The notes beneath the pieces are model-generated. The model was not told the origin of the DNA and searched no databases. It saw only the letters and a program-made list of their open reading frames with translations. Made by a program: the position numbers and the translations under genes. From Kribbella sp. VKM Ac-2569 (lineage in GTDB: Bacteria > Actinomycetota > Actinomycetes > Propionibacteriales > Kribbellaceae), in NCBI RefSeq assembly GCF_004216905.1, contig NZ_SGXJ01000003.1:558001-622000 (forward strand): a stretch of 64,000 nucleotides of DNA, written 5' to 3'. The number at the start of each line of letters is the position of its first letter. The stretch's first letter is position 1. Below are positions 40,895-48,174 of the stretch, piece after piece.

Positions 40895-41831
40895 AATGCA
40901 CCAACTTCCGCTGGAACATGAACTGCGTGGCGGTGATCAGGACGATGAAGGCGAACAGGACCAGCGACTGCGCGGCGGCGTACCCCTGGTCGTAGTTCTC
41001 GAAGCCGGTCCGGTAGATGTACATGACCAGCGTGGTGGTGCGGGTGCCCGGGCCGCCGTTCGTCATGATCAGCGCCTGGTCGAAGACCTGGAACGATCCG
41101 ATCACCGACGTGACGATCACGAAGAACAGTGCGGGGGACAGCATCGGCAGTGTGATGTGCCGGAAGCTCTTCCACGGCGACGTACCGTCCACGCGGCCCG
41201 CTTCGTACAGCTGCTGCGGGATCGCCTGGAGGCCGGCGAGGAAGACGACCATGCCGAAGCCGAAGCTCTTCCAGACGCTCATCAGGATCAGCGCGGGCAT
41301 CGCCCAGGTGTCGGAGATGAGCCACGCCGGCCCGTTGATGCCGAACCATCCGAGCACGGCGTTCACCAGGCCGTCGTGCGGGATGTAGAGCCAGATCCAG
41401 ACGAACGCGACCGCGACCGTGATGGTTGCGTACGGCAACAGCAGGAGGCTTCGGAAGACCGCGATCCGCTTCAGACCCTGGTTGAGCAGCAGCGCGAGGA
41501 GCAGGCTGACCAGGATCGTCAGTGGGACGCTCACCAGGGTGAAGTACGCCGTACTGCCGAGCGCCGACCAGAACGTCGGATCGGGGCCGAGGCGGGCGAA
41601 GTTGTGCAGGCCGGCCCAGGTGGGTGCGCTGAACAGGTTCCAGTTCAGCAGCGAGATGACGCCTGCGGCGACGACCGGTCCGGCGGTGAAGATCAGGAAG
41701 CCGACCAGGCTGGGCAGGATGAAGAGCCAGGCGGTGAGCGCTTCCCGGCTGCGCCAGCGTGGCGGCGGGGCCTGCCTCGCGGGTGCCGGTGCGGTGGTGA
41801 CGGGTGCGGTGTCTGCCGTGGAAATGGCCAT
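40884..41831 (-). CDS. Sugar ABC transporter permease (MalF-type)
   Basis: A 315-residue CUT1 permease. A Pro/Ala-rich cytoplasmic tail precedes SREALTAWLFILPSLVGFLI, and the EAA loop is QQLYEAGRVDGTSPWKSFRH. ATG 41831 is chosen, with AAGGGG 8 nt upstream; GTG 41840, overlapping the binding-protein stop by 4 bp, is a plausible alternative. Confidence 0.9.
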   Translation of the reverse strand: MAISTADTAPVTTAPAPARQAPPPRWRSREALTAWLFILPSLVGFLIFTAGPVVAAGVISLLNWNLFSAPTWAGLHNFARLGPDPTFWSALGSTAYFTLVSVPLTILVSLLLALLLNQGLKRIAVFRSLLLLPYATITVAVAFVWIWLYIPHDGLVNAVLGWFGINGPAWLISDTWAMPALILMSVWKSFGFGMVVFLAGLQAIPQQLYEAGRVDGTSPWKSFRHITLPMLSPALFFVIVTSVIGSFQVFDQALIMTNGGPGTRTTTLVMYIYRTGFENYDQGYAAAQSLVLFAFIVLITATQFMFQRKLVHYDN

Positions 41832-41836
41832 TGCGC

Positions 41837-43156
41837 TCACCCCTTCCTGGCCGTGGCTTGGCGGACGGTGTCGAGATGCTGCCGCATCAGTACGTCGAGA
41901 CGCGGCGTCAGCCCGTTGATAGCTTCCGGTACGCCGACCTGGCCGAGGAACGTGCGTGGGAGATCCTGACCGAGCAGCTGCTTGACCTGGTTCCAGTTCG
42001 TGGTGACGTCGAACGCGTGGCCACCGGCGACCTTGCCGGCCAGGATGTCCTGGACGATCCCGAGGTTGTCGGGCGGTGGCCGGAACGCACTCCCGGCGCT
42101 GAGCCGGGCCGGGTTGTTGCGGCCGGCCTTGGCGTAGATGTCGAGCGCGCCTGTGCTGGTGAGCGTCTTGAGCAGCTTCCACGCGAGGTCGAGCTCGGCG
42201 CCCTCACGTACCCCCGATGGAATGGCGAAGCTGGATCCCGAGACGCGCGGCGTACTTCCGTTGGCGCCGGCCGGGAACGGGATGATGTCCCAGTCGAACT
42301 TGGCCTTCCGGGCGTTCACCACCTGCCAAGGCCCGTTCTGCATGAACGCGACGTTGCCCTGCATGAAGTTGGACAGTGAGCTCTCGGTGACCAGGTTCTT
42401 GATCGGCGGCGTGACCTTGTCCTTCACGAACAGGTCGATGACGAACTGCAGCGCCTCCATCGCCTCGGGATCACCGAGCGCACTGCGGCTCGCGTCGGCG
42501 CTCATCACGTTGCCGCCGGCGCAATAGATCCACGACACCAGGTCGTCGATGGCCGGCGCGCAGGTGAAGCCGTACTGCTCACCGGGTTTGGTGAGCTGCT
42601 TGGCGAGGTCGCGGAACGTTGCCCAGGACATCGGTTCGGTCCGGGACGGCAGCGGGATGCCCTGCTTCTTCAGCAGGTCCTTGTTGTAGTACATGACGGT
42701 CGGCGCGACGTCGAAGCCGATCGCGTACGTCTTGCCGTTGAAGCCCGAGATCTTCCGGCTGGTCTCGTAGAAGTCGTCGAGCTTGAAATCGGGATCCGCG
42801 GCGATCAGGTCGTCGAGCTGCCGGTGCGCGCCGCGGGCGGCGTACGTCGGGATCAGGGTGCCGTTGAGCGCGGTGACCAGGCTCGCCGTACCGCTGACGA
42901 GTTGCAGGTCGAGTTTGGTCGGGTAGCCGCTCGACGGGGTCAGGGTGGCGACCGACTTCACGCCGAGCTGCTGCTCGACGTACTTGCCGAAGTCTTCCCA
43001 CACCTTCTTCTCGGCGGCGCTGCTCGACCACATCGCCCAGGTGGCGGCGCCGGCCGGTGGCCCCGAGGAACAGCCGGCCGCGAGCGCGATGCCGGCCAGA
43101 CCGCCGAGCTGGAGCACGCTGCGGCGGGTCAGGTTGGTACTCATGGTTCTCATCAC
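41837..43156 (-). CDS. Extracellular sugar-binding lipoprotein (Tat-like signal)
   Basis: A 439-residue family 1 solute-binding protein. LTRRSVLQLGG resembles a twin-arginine signal and leads to the lipobox LAAGC. The mature region opens ATWAMWSSSAAEKKVWEDFG. GTG 43156 has GAGGAG 6 nt upstream; ATG 43153 is nearly equivalent. It begins 10 bp after the enolase-superfamily gene and precedes two permeases. The neighbouring catabolic genes suggest a sugar, sugar acid or polyol ligand. Confidence 0.9.
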   Translation of the reverse strand: MMRTMSTNLTRRSVLQLGGLAGIALAAGCSSGPPAGAATWAMWSSSAAEKKVWEDFGKYVEQQLGVKSVATLTPSSGYPTKLDLQLVSGTASLVTALNGTLIPTYAARGAHRQLDDLIAADPDFKLDDFYETSRKISGFNGKTYAIGFDVAPTVMYYNKDLLKKQGIPLPSRTEPMSWATFRDLAKQLTKPGEQYGFTCAPAIDDLVSWIYCAGGNVMSADASRSALGDPEAMEALQFVIDLFVKDKVTPPIKNLVTESSLSNFMQGNVAFMQNGPWQVVNARKAKFDWDIIPFPAGANGSTPRVSGSSFAIPSGVREGAELDLAWKLLKTLTSTGALDIYAKAGRNNPARLSAGSAFRPPPDNLGIVQDILAGKVAGGHAFDVTTNWNQVKQLLGQDLPRTFLGQVGVPEAINGLTPRLDVLMRQHLDTVRQATARKG

Positions 43157-43166
43157 CTGGTTCTCC

Positions 43167-44309
43167 TCACCGGTAGAGCAGGTCGATCGACTCGGCGCGG
43201 ATGCGCTCCTCGTCGACCTCGACGCCCAATCCAGGGGCGGTGGGGACCGTTGCGACGGCCTTGGTGATGCTCAGCCCGTCCACGTACAGATCGGTCAGCA
43301 GCTCCGGCCCGTTGAGCTCGGCGGGCAGGGCGAGCTCGAGCTGACTGAACACGTGCAGCGCGGCGGCGAACGCGACTCCGCAGTCGGTCAGGCCGCTGGC
43401 GAGCAATTCCACGCCGACCGCCAGCGCTGTCTGGGCGGTCTTGAGGGCGTTCCGCAGACCGCCCGATTTGCAGACCTTGACCACGACCAGGTCCGCGGCG
43501 TTGAGGCGGATCGCGCGGGCGAGGTCCTGCGCGGAGAAGCTGCCCTCGTCGATCGCTACCGGGAGGTCGATGAGCTCGCGAACACGCTGCATGGCGAGTG
43601 TGTCGGTGCTCGGGACGGGTTGCTCGACGCAGTGGATCGTGCGGATGTGCGCTGTCCGGTCGCGGAGTTGTTTGAGTGCGGCCGGGCGGTACGACTGGTT
43701 GGCGTCCAGCCACAGGGGCTTGCCGTCGGCAACTTCCGCGACGGTCTCGATCGCGGCCGTGTCCGCGTCCAGGTCGCCGCCGATCTTGACCTTGTACGCC
43801 GCATAGTCCGACGACTGGAGAGCGTGTTGGCGGACCGTTTCCTGGTCGCCGACCCCGATCGCGGAGCAGAGCGGGATCTCGTCGTAGATCTTGCCGCCGA
43901 GCAGCGCATGCACTGGGACACCGGCCAGCTTGCCGGCCGCGTCGTGCATCGCGACGTCGACGGCGGCGCGGGCGAACGGGAAGCCGTTGGAGACGGCGGG
44001 GCTGAGGCGTTTGGCGGCGCGCTGGTGGAACAGTTCGACGTCGAACGGCGTGAGTTCGAGCAGGATCGGGGCGAGGTGGCGGCGGATGACGACTGCCATC
44101 GTCTCGGCGGTCTCGTAGCTCCAGCTGGGGAGTGCTCTCTGCTCTCCCCAGCCGACCACGCCGTCCTCGGTCGTGAGCTTCACGAAGATCACTGCGCCGG
44201 CCTGGTCCGGGGCGGCGTCGGGGGAGCCGACGGCACCGCTGCCGAGCACGAACCGGCGCGCGAACGGCACCGCAACCGCAAAGACCTCAACCTGGGTGAT
44301 GCGGGACAT
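43167..44309 (-). CDS. Enolase-superfamily (mandelate racemase/muconate lactonizing) enzyme
   Basis: A 380-residue enzyme that abstracts a proton alpha to a carboxylate. The acid-base lysine motif YKVKIG, metal ligands in LDANQ, VEQP and AIDEG, and the opposite lysine in VVVKVCKSGG place it in the muconate-lactonizing/dipeptide-epimerase-like subgroup with Lys on both faces. Reactions there include cycloisomerisation, epimerisation and acid-sugar dehydration. Its place in a sugar operon favours a sugar-acid dehydratase or cycloisomerase, but that is inference. ATG 44309 has GAGAGGA 9 nt upstream. Confidence 0.88.
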   Translation of the reverse strand: MSRITQVEVFAVAVPFARRFVLGSGAVGSPDAAPDQAGAVIFVKLTTEDGVVGWGEQRALPSWSYETAETMAVVIRRHLAPILLELTPFDVELFHQRAAKRLSPAVSNGFPFARAAVDVAMHDAAGKLAGVPVHALLGGKIYDEIPLCSAIGVGDQETVRQHALQSSDYAAYKVKIGGDLDADTAAIETVAEVADGKPLWLDANQSYRPAALKQLRDRTAHIRTIHCVEQPVPSTDTLAMQRVRELIDLPVAIDEGSFSAQDLARAIRLNAADLVVVKVCKSGGLRNALKTAQTALAVGVELLASGLTDCGVAFAAALHVFSQLELALPAELNGPELLTDLYVDGLSITKAVATVPTAPGLGVEVDEERIRAESIDLLYR

Positions 44310-44331
44310 GATGATCAGTCCTCTCAGCCGG

Positions 44332-45357
44332 TCAGGCGGCGATCGACCAGAGGGTGGGGTCGACGAAGCTGGGGCCTCGGGTGCCGTTGTCGAGCCACTG
44401 GAGGGCGTCCCGCAGCACGTAGCCGGCGAGCTTGAGGTGACCCTCGGCCGTGTCGCCGGCGATGTGCGGGGTGAGCAGCAGGTTCTCCGCTCGGAGAGCG
44501 CTCTCGGCCAGTTCCGGCGGCTCCGGGTCGTAGACGTCGAGCGCCGCGTAGATCCTTCCGGAGACGGCGTGTTCCAGCAGAGCCTGCTGATCGATCGCCG
44601 GACCGCGCGAGGAGTTGACCACGACCGCGCCGTCCGGAAGCCGCTCGATGAGCTCACGGGAGATCATGCCCTTCGTCTCAGGCACGTTCGGCACGTGGAT
44701 CGTCAAGAAGGCGCTCTCGGACGTTTCCGGCAGGTCGGCCAGACGAACCCCGAGTTCCGCAGCGCGTTCGGCACTCAGGTAGGGGTCGTACACGACCACG
44801 TCGCAGCCGAACGGCTTGAGCAGCGTGATCAGCGCACGCGCCGTACTGCTCGCGCCGATGATCCCGACCTTCGCGCCGGCCAACTCATGTCCGCGGTACT
44901 CGGTCTGCTTCCACCCGCCACCGCGGACAGCACCGTCGAACCGGGGTAGTCGCCGAGCCAGCGTGAGCATCGACGCCAGGCAGTACTCACCGACCGACCA
45001 CGCGATCCGCGGGCCTGCCGAGAACACCCCGACGCCCTGGTCGAGGATGACCGGATCGATCAGGTTCTTCACGGTGCCCGCGGCGTGCGCGACAACCTTC
45101 GGACCGTTGCCGTCGGCCCACAGTTCCTTGTCGAGGTGCGGCGTACCCCAGCTGGTCAGGAGCACGTCGGCGCCTTCGGCGAGCACCGGTACGGCGGCCG
45201 GGTCGAGTGCCGGCGGCTTCGCGAGCGAGCCGGGGCCCTTGGTGTGGTCGGCGGTTGCCCAGACCACGTCGAAGCGGTCCTCGAGCAGGCGGCGGGTCTC
45301 CGGGTCGATCACGTCGGCGGCGCGTTCGGGGGAGAAGAGGGCAGCGAGTTTCGGCAC
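44332..45357 (-). CDS. D-2-hydroxyacid dehydrogenase family protein
   Basis: A 341-residue NAD-dependent oxidoreductase. The Rossmann motif is altered: VGIIGASSTARALITLLKPF has GASSTA where GxGxxG is usual. The substrate Arg (VVNSSRGPAID), Glu (DVYDPEPPE) and His (LLTPHIAGDT) are in place. It would reduce a 2-keto acid or oxidise a 2-hydroxy acid from the imported compound. It is first in the six-gene operon and divergent from the LysR regulator. GTG 45357 has GAAGGAG 8 nt upstream. Confidence 0.88.
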   Translation of the reverse strand: MPKLAALFSPERAADVIDPETRRLLEDRFDVVWATADHTKGPGSLAKPPALDPAAVPVLAEGADVLLTSWGTPHLDKELWADGNGPKVVAHAAGTVKNLIDPVILDQGVGVFSAGPRIAWSVGEYCLASMLTLARRLPRFDGAVRGGGWKQTEYRGHELAGAKVGIIGASSTARALITLLKPFGCDVVVYDPYLSAERAAELGVRLADLPETSESAFLTIHVPNVPETKGMISRELIERLPDGAVVVNSSRGPAIDQQALLEHAVSGRIYAALDVYDPEPPELAESALRAENLLLTPHIAGDTAEGHLKLAGYVLRDALQWLDNGTRGPSFVDPTLWSIAA

Positions 45358-45411
45358 CGTGTCGGCTCCTTCGGTGGTCGGTGCTCCGACGGTAGGCGCT
45401 TTCCGTTATGC

Positions 45412-45446
45412 CGGTCCAAGCCCATTTACGTATGGACCGATACCGT
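45412..45446. promoter_or_regulatory. LysR-gene promoter and inverted repeat
   Basis: CGGTCC (45412-45417) and GGACCG (45434-45439) form an inverted repeat with 16 bp between arms in the divergent region, a candidate LysR-type binding site. TACCGT (45441-45446) is a -10 box ending 6 nt before ATG 45453, giving a leaderless regulator mRNA; the repeat overlaps the position where -35 contacts would be made. Confidence 0.45.
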
Positions 45447-45452
45447 GCTTGC

Positions 45453-46352
45453 ATGGCAGCCATGGACCTGTCGCTCCAGCAACTCCGTGGATTCGTCGCC
45501 GTCGCCGAGGAACTGCACTACGGCCGGGCCGCCCAGCGCCTGAACCTGACCCAGCCGCCGTTGACCCGCCAGATCCAGGGCCTCGAGCGCACCCTCAATG
45601 TCCGCCTCTTCGATCGCACCGGCCGCGGCGTCCGGCTGACCGCGGCCGGGGGAGTGTTCCTCGAGCACGCTCGCCGAGTGCTAGCACTGCTAGAAGTCGC
45701 ACCCGAGGCGACCCGGCGAGCCGCCGACGGGACGACCGGGACGCTCCGTCTCGCCTTCACCGCGATCGGCGCGTACGCCGTACTCGCCGACTTCCTGACC
45801 ATGGTTGGGAAACGAACGCCGGGGGTCACGGCCGAGCTGACCGAACTGGTGAGTCCGGCACAGTTCGAGGCGCTGGCGAACCTGGAGATCGACGTCGGCC
45901 TCGTGCGCCCACCGATCCCGGCGCAGTTCGAGTCGTTGCTGGTGCACTCGGAGGACCTGGTCCTCGCGGTACCTGTCTCGCATCCACTGGCACTCGGCGC
46001 CGGGGCAGTGTCGCTCGTGGACGTGACCGACGACTACATCGGATACAGCCCGGAGGGATCGCAGTACCTGCACGACATCTGCGCGGCCATGATCGGCATG
46101 GATCGCTACGCGGTCAGCCAGCTGGCTTCGCAGGTGCCCACGATGCTCGCGCTGGTCCGCGCCGGGCTCGGCTGTGCGTTGATCCCCCGCTCGATCATGG
46201 CGATGGGTGTCGAAGGCGTCCGCTACCGCGAATTGGATGCGGCCGACGCGCACTCGGTCACCCTGCACGCGTGCTGGAGCCCCGACAACCCCAACCCGGC
46301 CCTGCAACGCCTGGCCGAGTCCCTGCGGCTGGACCCGCACCTCACGACTTGA
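45453..46352 (+). CDS. LysR family transcriptional regulator
   Basis: A 299-residue regulator. The winged helix MDLSLQQLRGFVAVAEELHY, then GRAAQRLNLTQPPLTRQIQG, is classical, and the C-terminal type 2 periplasmic-binding fold senses a small molecule. It is divergent from the hydroxyacid dehydrogenase operon by 95 bp, so it likely activates it in response to a pathway metabolite. The TACCGT box 6 nt upstream selects ATG 45453 over the later ATG at 45462. Confidence 0.9.
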   Translation: MAAMDLSLQQLRGFVAVAEELHYGRAAQRLNLTQPPLTRQIQGLERTLNVRLFDRTGRGVRLTAAGGVFLEHARRVLALLEVAPEATRRAADGTTGTLRLAFTAIGAYAVLADFLTMVGKRTPGVTAELTELVSPAQFEALANLEIDVGLVRPPIPAQFESLLVHSEDLVLAVPVSHPLALGAGAVSLVDVTDDYIGYSPEGSQYLHDICAAMIGMDRYAVSQLASQVPTMLALVRAGLGCALIPRSIMAMGVEGVRYRELDAADAHSVTLHACWSPDNPNPALQRLAESLRLDPHLTT

Positions 46353-46379
46353 CCTAGAGCGAACTCTAATTCGTAGGCT
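46349..46379 (+). promoter_or_regulatory. Repressible promoter: operator between -35 and -10
   Basis: -35 TTGACC (46349-46354, overlapping the LysR stop) and -10 TAGGCT (46374-46379) are 19 bp apart. Within the spacer lies TAGAG-CGAA-CTCTA (46355-46368), a perfect palindrome resembling TetR- or MarR-type operators. ATG 46387 follows the -10 by 7 nt, so the mRNA should be leaderless. Confidence 0.5.
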
Positions 46380-46386
46380 CGATGAC

Positions 46387-47331
46387 ATGAGTGCACAACA
46401 CAAGATCGGCTCGGGTTTCGGGCACGACAGCACCGCGGACGACGTACTCGCCGGGATCGACCTGACCGGCAAGCTCGCGATCGTCACCGGTGGATATTCC
46501 GGTCTCGGTCTGGAGACCACCAAGGCGCTGGCGAAGGCCGGCGCGCACGTCGTCGTACCGGCCCGGCGGCCGGACGCGGCGCGGGAAGTTCTCGGCGATC
46601 TGGCCGAGGTCGATGAACTGGACCTCGGTGACCTGAAGAGTGTCGACGCGTTCGCAGAGCGGTTCCTGGCGTCGGGGCGGTCGGTGGACATCGTGATCGA
46701 CAACGCGGGGATCATGGCCTCGCCGGAGACGCGGGTCGGGCCGGGGTGGGAGGCGCAGTTCGCGACCAACCACCTCGGACACTTCGCGCTGATCAACCGG
46801 CTGTGGTCGGCGCTCGCGGCCGACGGCGGGGCGCGGGTCGTGTCGGTGTCGTCGACCGGGCACCGGCGGTCGGACATCCGGTGGGACGACCTCGAGTTCC
46901 GGCTGGGGTACGACAAGTGGGAGGCGTACGGTCAGGCGAAGACGGCCAACGTGCTGTTCGCCGTACAGCTCGATGCTCTCGGCAAGGATTCCGGCGTACG
47001 GGCGTTCGCGCTGCATCCTGGCGGGATCCTGACCCCGCTGCAGCGGCACCTGGAGAAGCAGGAGATGGTCGACTTCGGCTGGATCGACGAGGACGGCAAC
47101 GCACTGAACCCGGCGTTCAAGAGCCCGGGGCAGGGCGCGGCGACGCAGGTGTGGGCGGCGACGTCTCCGCAGCTCGAGGGGCTCGGCGGTGTGTTCCTCG
47201 AGGACTGCGAGGTCGCCGAGGTGTCGCCGGACGACGCGCCGGGAGTCCGGCCGTACGCGATCGATCCCGCGTCGGCGGAGCGGTTGTGGACGGTGTCGGC
47301 GCAGCTCACCGGAGTGAACGCGTTCGGGTAA
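46387..47331 (+). CDS. SDR family oxidoreductase (retinol dehydrogenase-like)
   Basis: A 314-residue extended short-chain dehydrogenase. TGGYSGLG is the cofactor loop, VIDNAGIMA the NAG motif, VSVSSTGH holds the catalytic Ser, and YGQAKTAN the Tyr and Lys. The 20-residue N-terminal tail and 314-residue length match the oxidoreductase group related to retinol and protochlorophyllide reductases. It stands alone behind a promoter with a palindromic operator; no regulator gene is adjacent apart from the LysR gene, whose sites look different. The substrate is unknown. Confidence 0.88.
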   Translation: MSAQHKIGSGFGHDSTADDVLAGIDLTGKLAIVTGGYSGLGLETTKALAKAGAHVVVPARRPDAAREVLGDLAEVDELDLGDLKSVDAFAERFLASGRSVDIVIDNAGIMASPETRVGPGWEAQFATNHLGHFALINRLWSALAADGGARVVSVSSTGHRRSDIRWDDLEFRLGYDKWEAYGQAKTANVLFAVQLDALGKDSGVRAFALHPGGILTPLQRHLEKQEMVDFGWIDEDGNALNPAFKSPGQGAATQVWAATSPQLEGLGGVFLEDCEVAEVSPDDAPGVRPYAIDPASAERLWTVSAQLTGVNAFG

Positions 47332-47358
47332 GCTGACGCGGTCTCGTATCGGGGTTCC

Positions 47359-48174
47359 ATGTCTGTTTCTTCTGCTCTTGAGCTCGGCGCCGTTGTCGAG
47401 CGGTTGCGTGCGTCCGGATGTGTGTTCGCCGAGGACGAGGCGGCCTTGATCTTCGAGACCGCGCGCGATGCGGCCGAGCTCGGCGCGATGGTCGACCAGC
47501 GGGTCGCCGGGTCGCCGTTGGAGTACGTCGTCGGCTGGGCCTCGTTCCGCGGGCTGCGCATCGCCGTTGATCCGGGGGTGTTCATCCCGCGTCGTCGTAC
47601 CGAGTTCTTGGTGGCCGAAGCGCTGCGGGTCGCCGTCGCGGGCTCGGTCGTGCTGGACCTCGGCTGCGGCTCCGGTGCCTTGGGTGCCGCGGTCGCGGCC
47701 GACTGCGAGGTGTCGCTGTACGCCGCTGACATCGAGTTGGCCGCGGTGCGAAGCGCACGCCGGAATGTGGAGCCGTGGGGCGGGACCGTGTATCAGGGCG
47801 ACCTGTACGCGGCGTTGCCGGAGCGGTTGCGCGGTGAGGTCGACGTACTGCTGGCGAACGTTCCGTACGTTCCGACCGACGAGATCCGGCTACTCCCACC
47901 GGAGGCCCGTTTGTACGAGCCGCACGTCACGCTGGATGGGGGACCGGACGGCCTCGCGACCCTGCGCCGCGTGGTTGCCGGCGCAGGGGAGTGGCTCAAG
48001 CCCGGCGGTCATCTGTTCGTCGAGATGAGCGACCACCAGGCACCGCTCGCGCGGGCGGTGATGATCGAACACGGCCTGGACGCCGAGATCACCACGGATG
48101 ACGGTCTCGGCGCCAACGTCGTACACGGCATCAAACCCGACGCTGTACGTGGAGTAGGTACTCCCGGCGGTTGA
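47359..48174 (+). CDS. PrmC-related SAM methyltransferase (TIGR03704-like)
   Basis: A 271-residue relative of PrmC/HemK. After an N-terminal helical segment it has SPLEYVVGWASFRGLRIAVD, then PGVFIPRRRTEFLV (PrmC-type start), VLDLGCGSGALGAAVA (motif I) and VDVLLANVPYVPTDE, where the N-P-P-Y catalytic motif is NVPY. That variant defines a PrmC-related actinobacterial family whose substrate is not established; canonical PrmC methylates the GGQ glutamine of release factors. Its 3' end overlaps the convergent ribosomal-protection GTPase by 44 bp, another translation-linked gene. Confidence 0.82.
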   Translation: MSVSSALELGAVVERLRASGCVFAEDEAALIFETARDAAELGAMVDQRVAGSPLEYVVGWASFRGLRIAVDPGVFIPRRRTEFLVAEALRVAVAGSVVLDLGCGSGALGAAVAADCEVSLYAADIELAAVRSARRNVEPWGGTVYQGDLYAALPERLRGEVDVLLANVPYVPTDEIRLLPPEARLYEPHVTLDGGPDGLATLRRVVAGAGEWLKPGGHLFVEMSDHQAPLARAVMIEHGLDAEITTDDGLGANVVHGIKPDAVRGVGTPGG

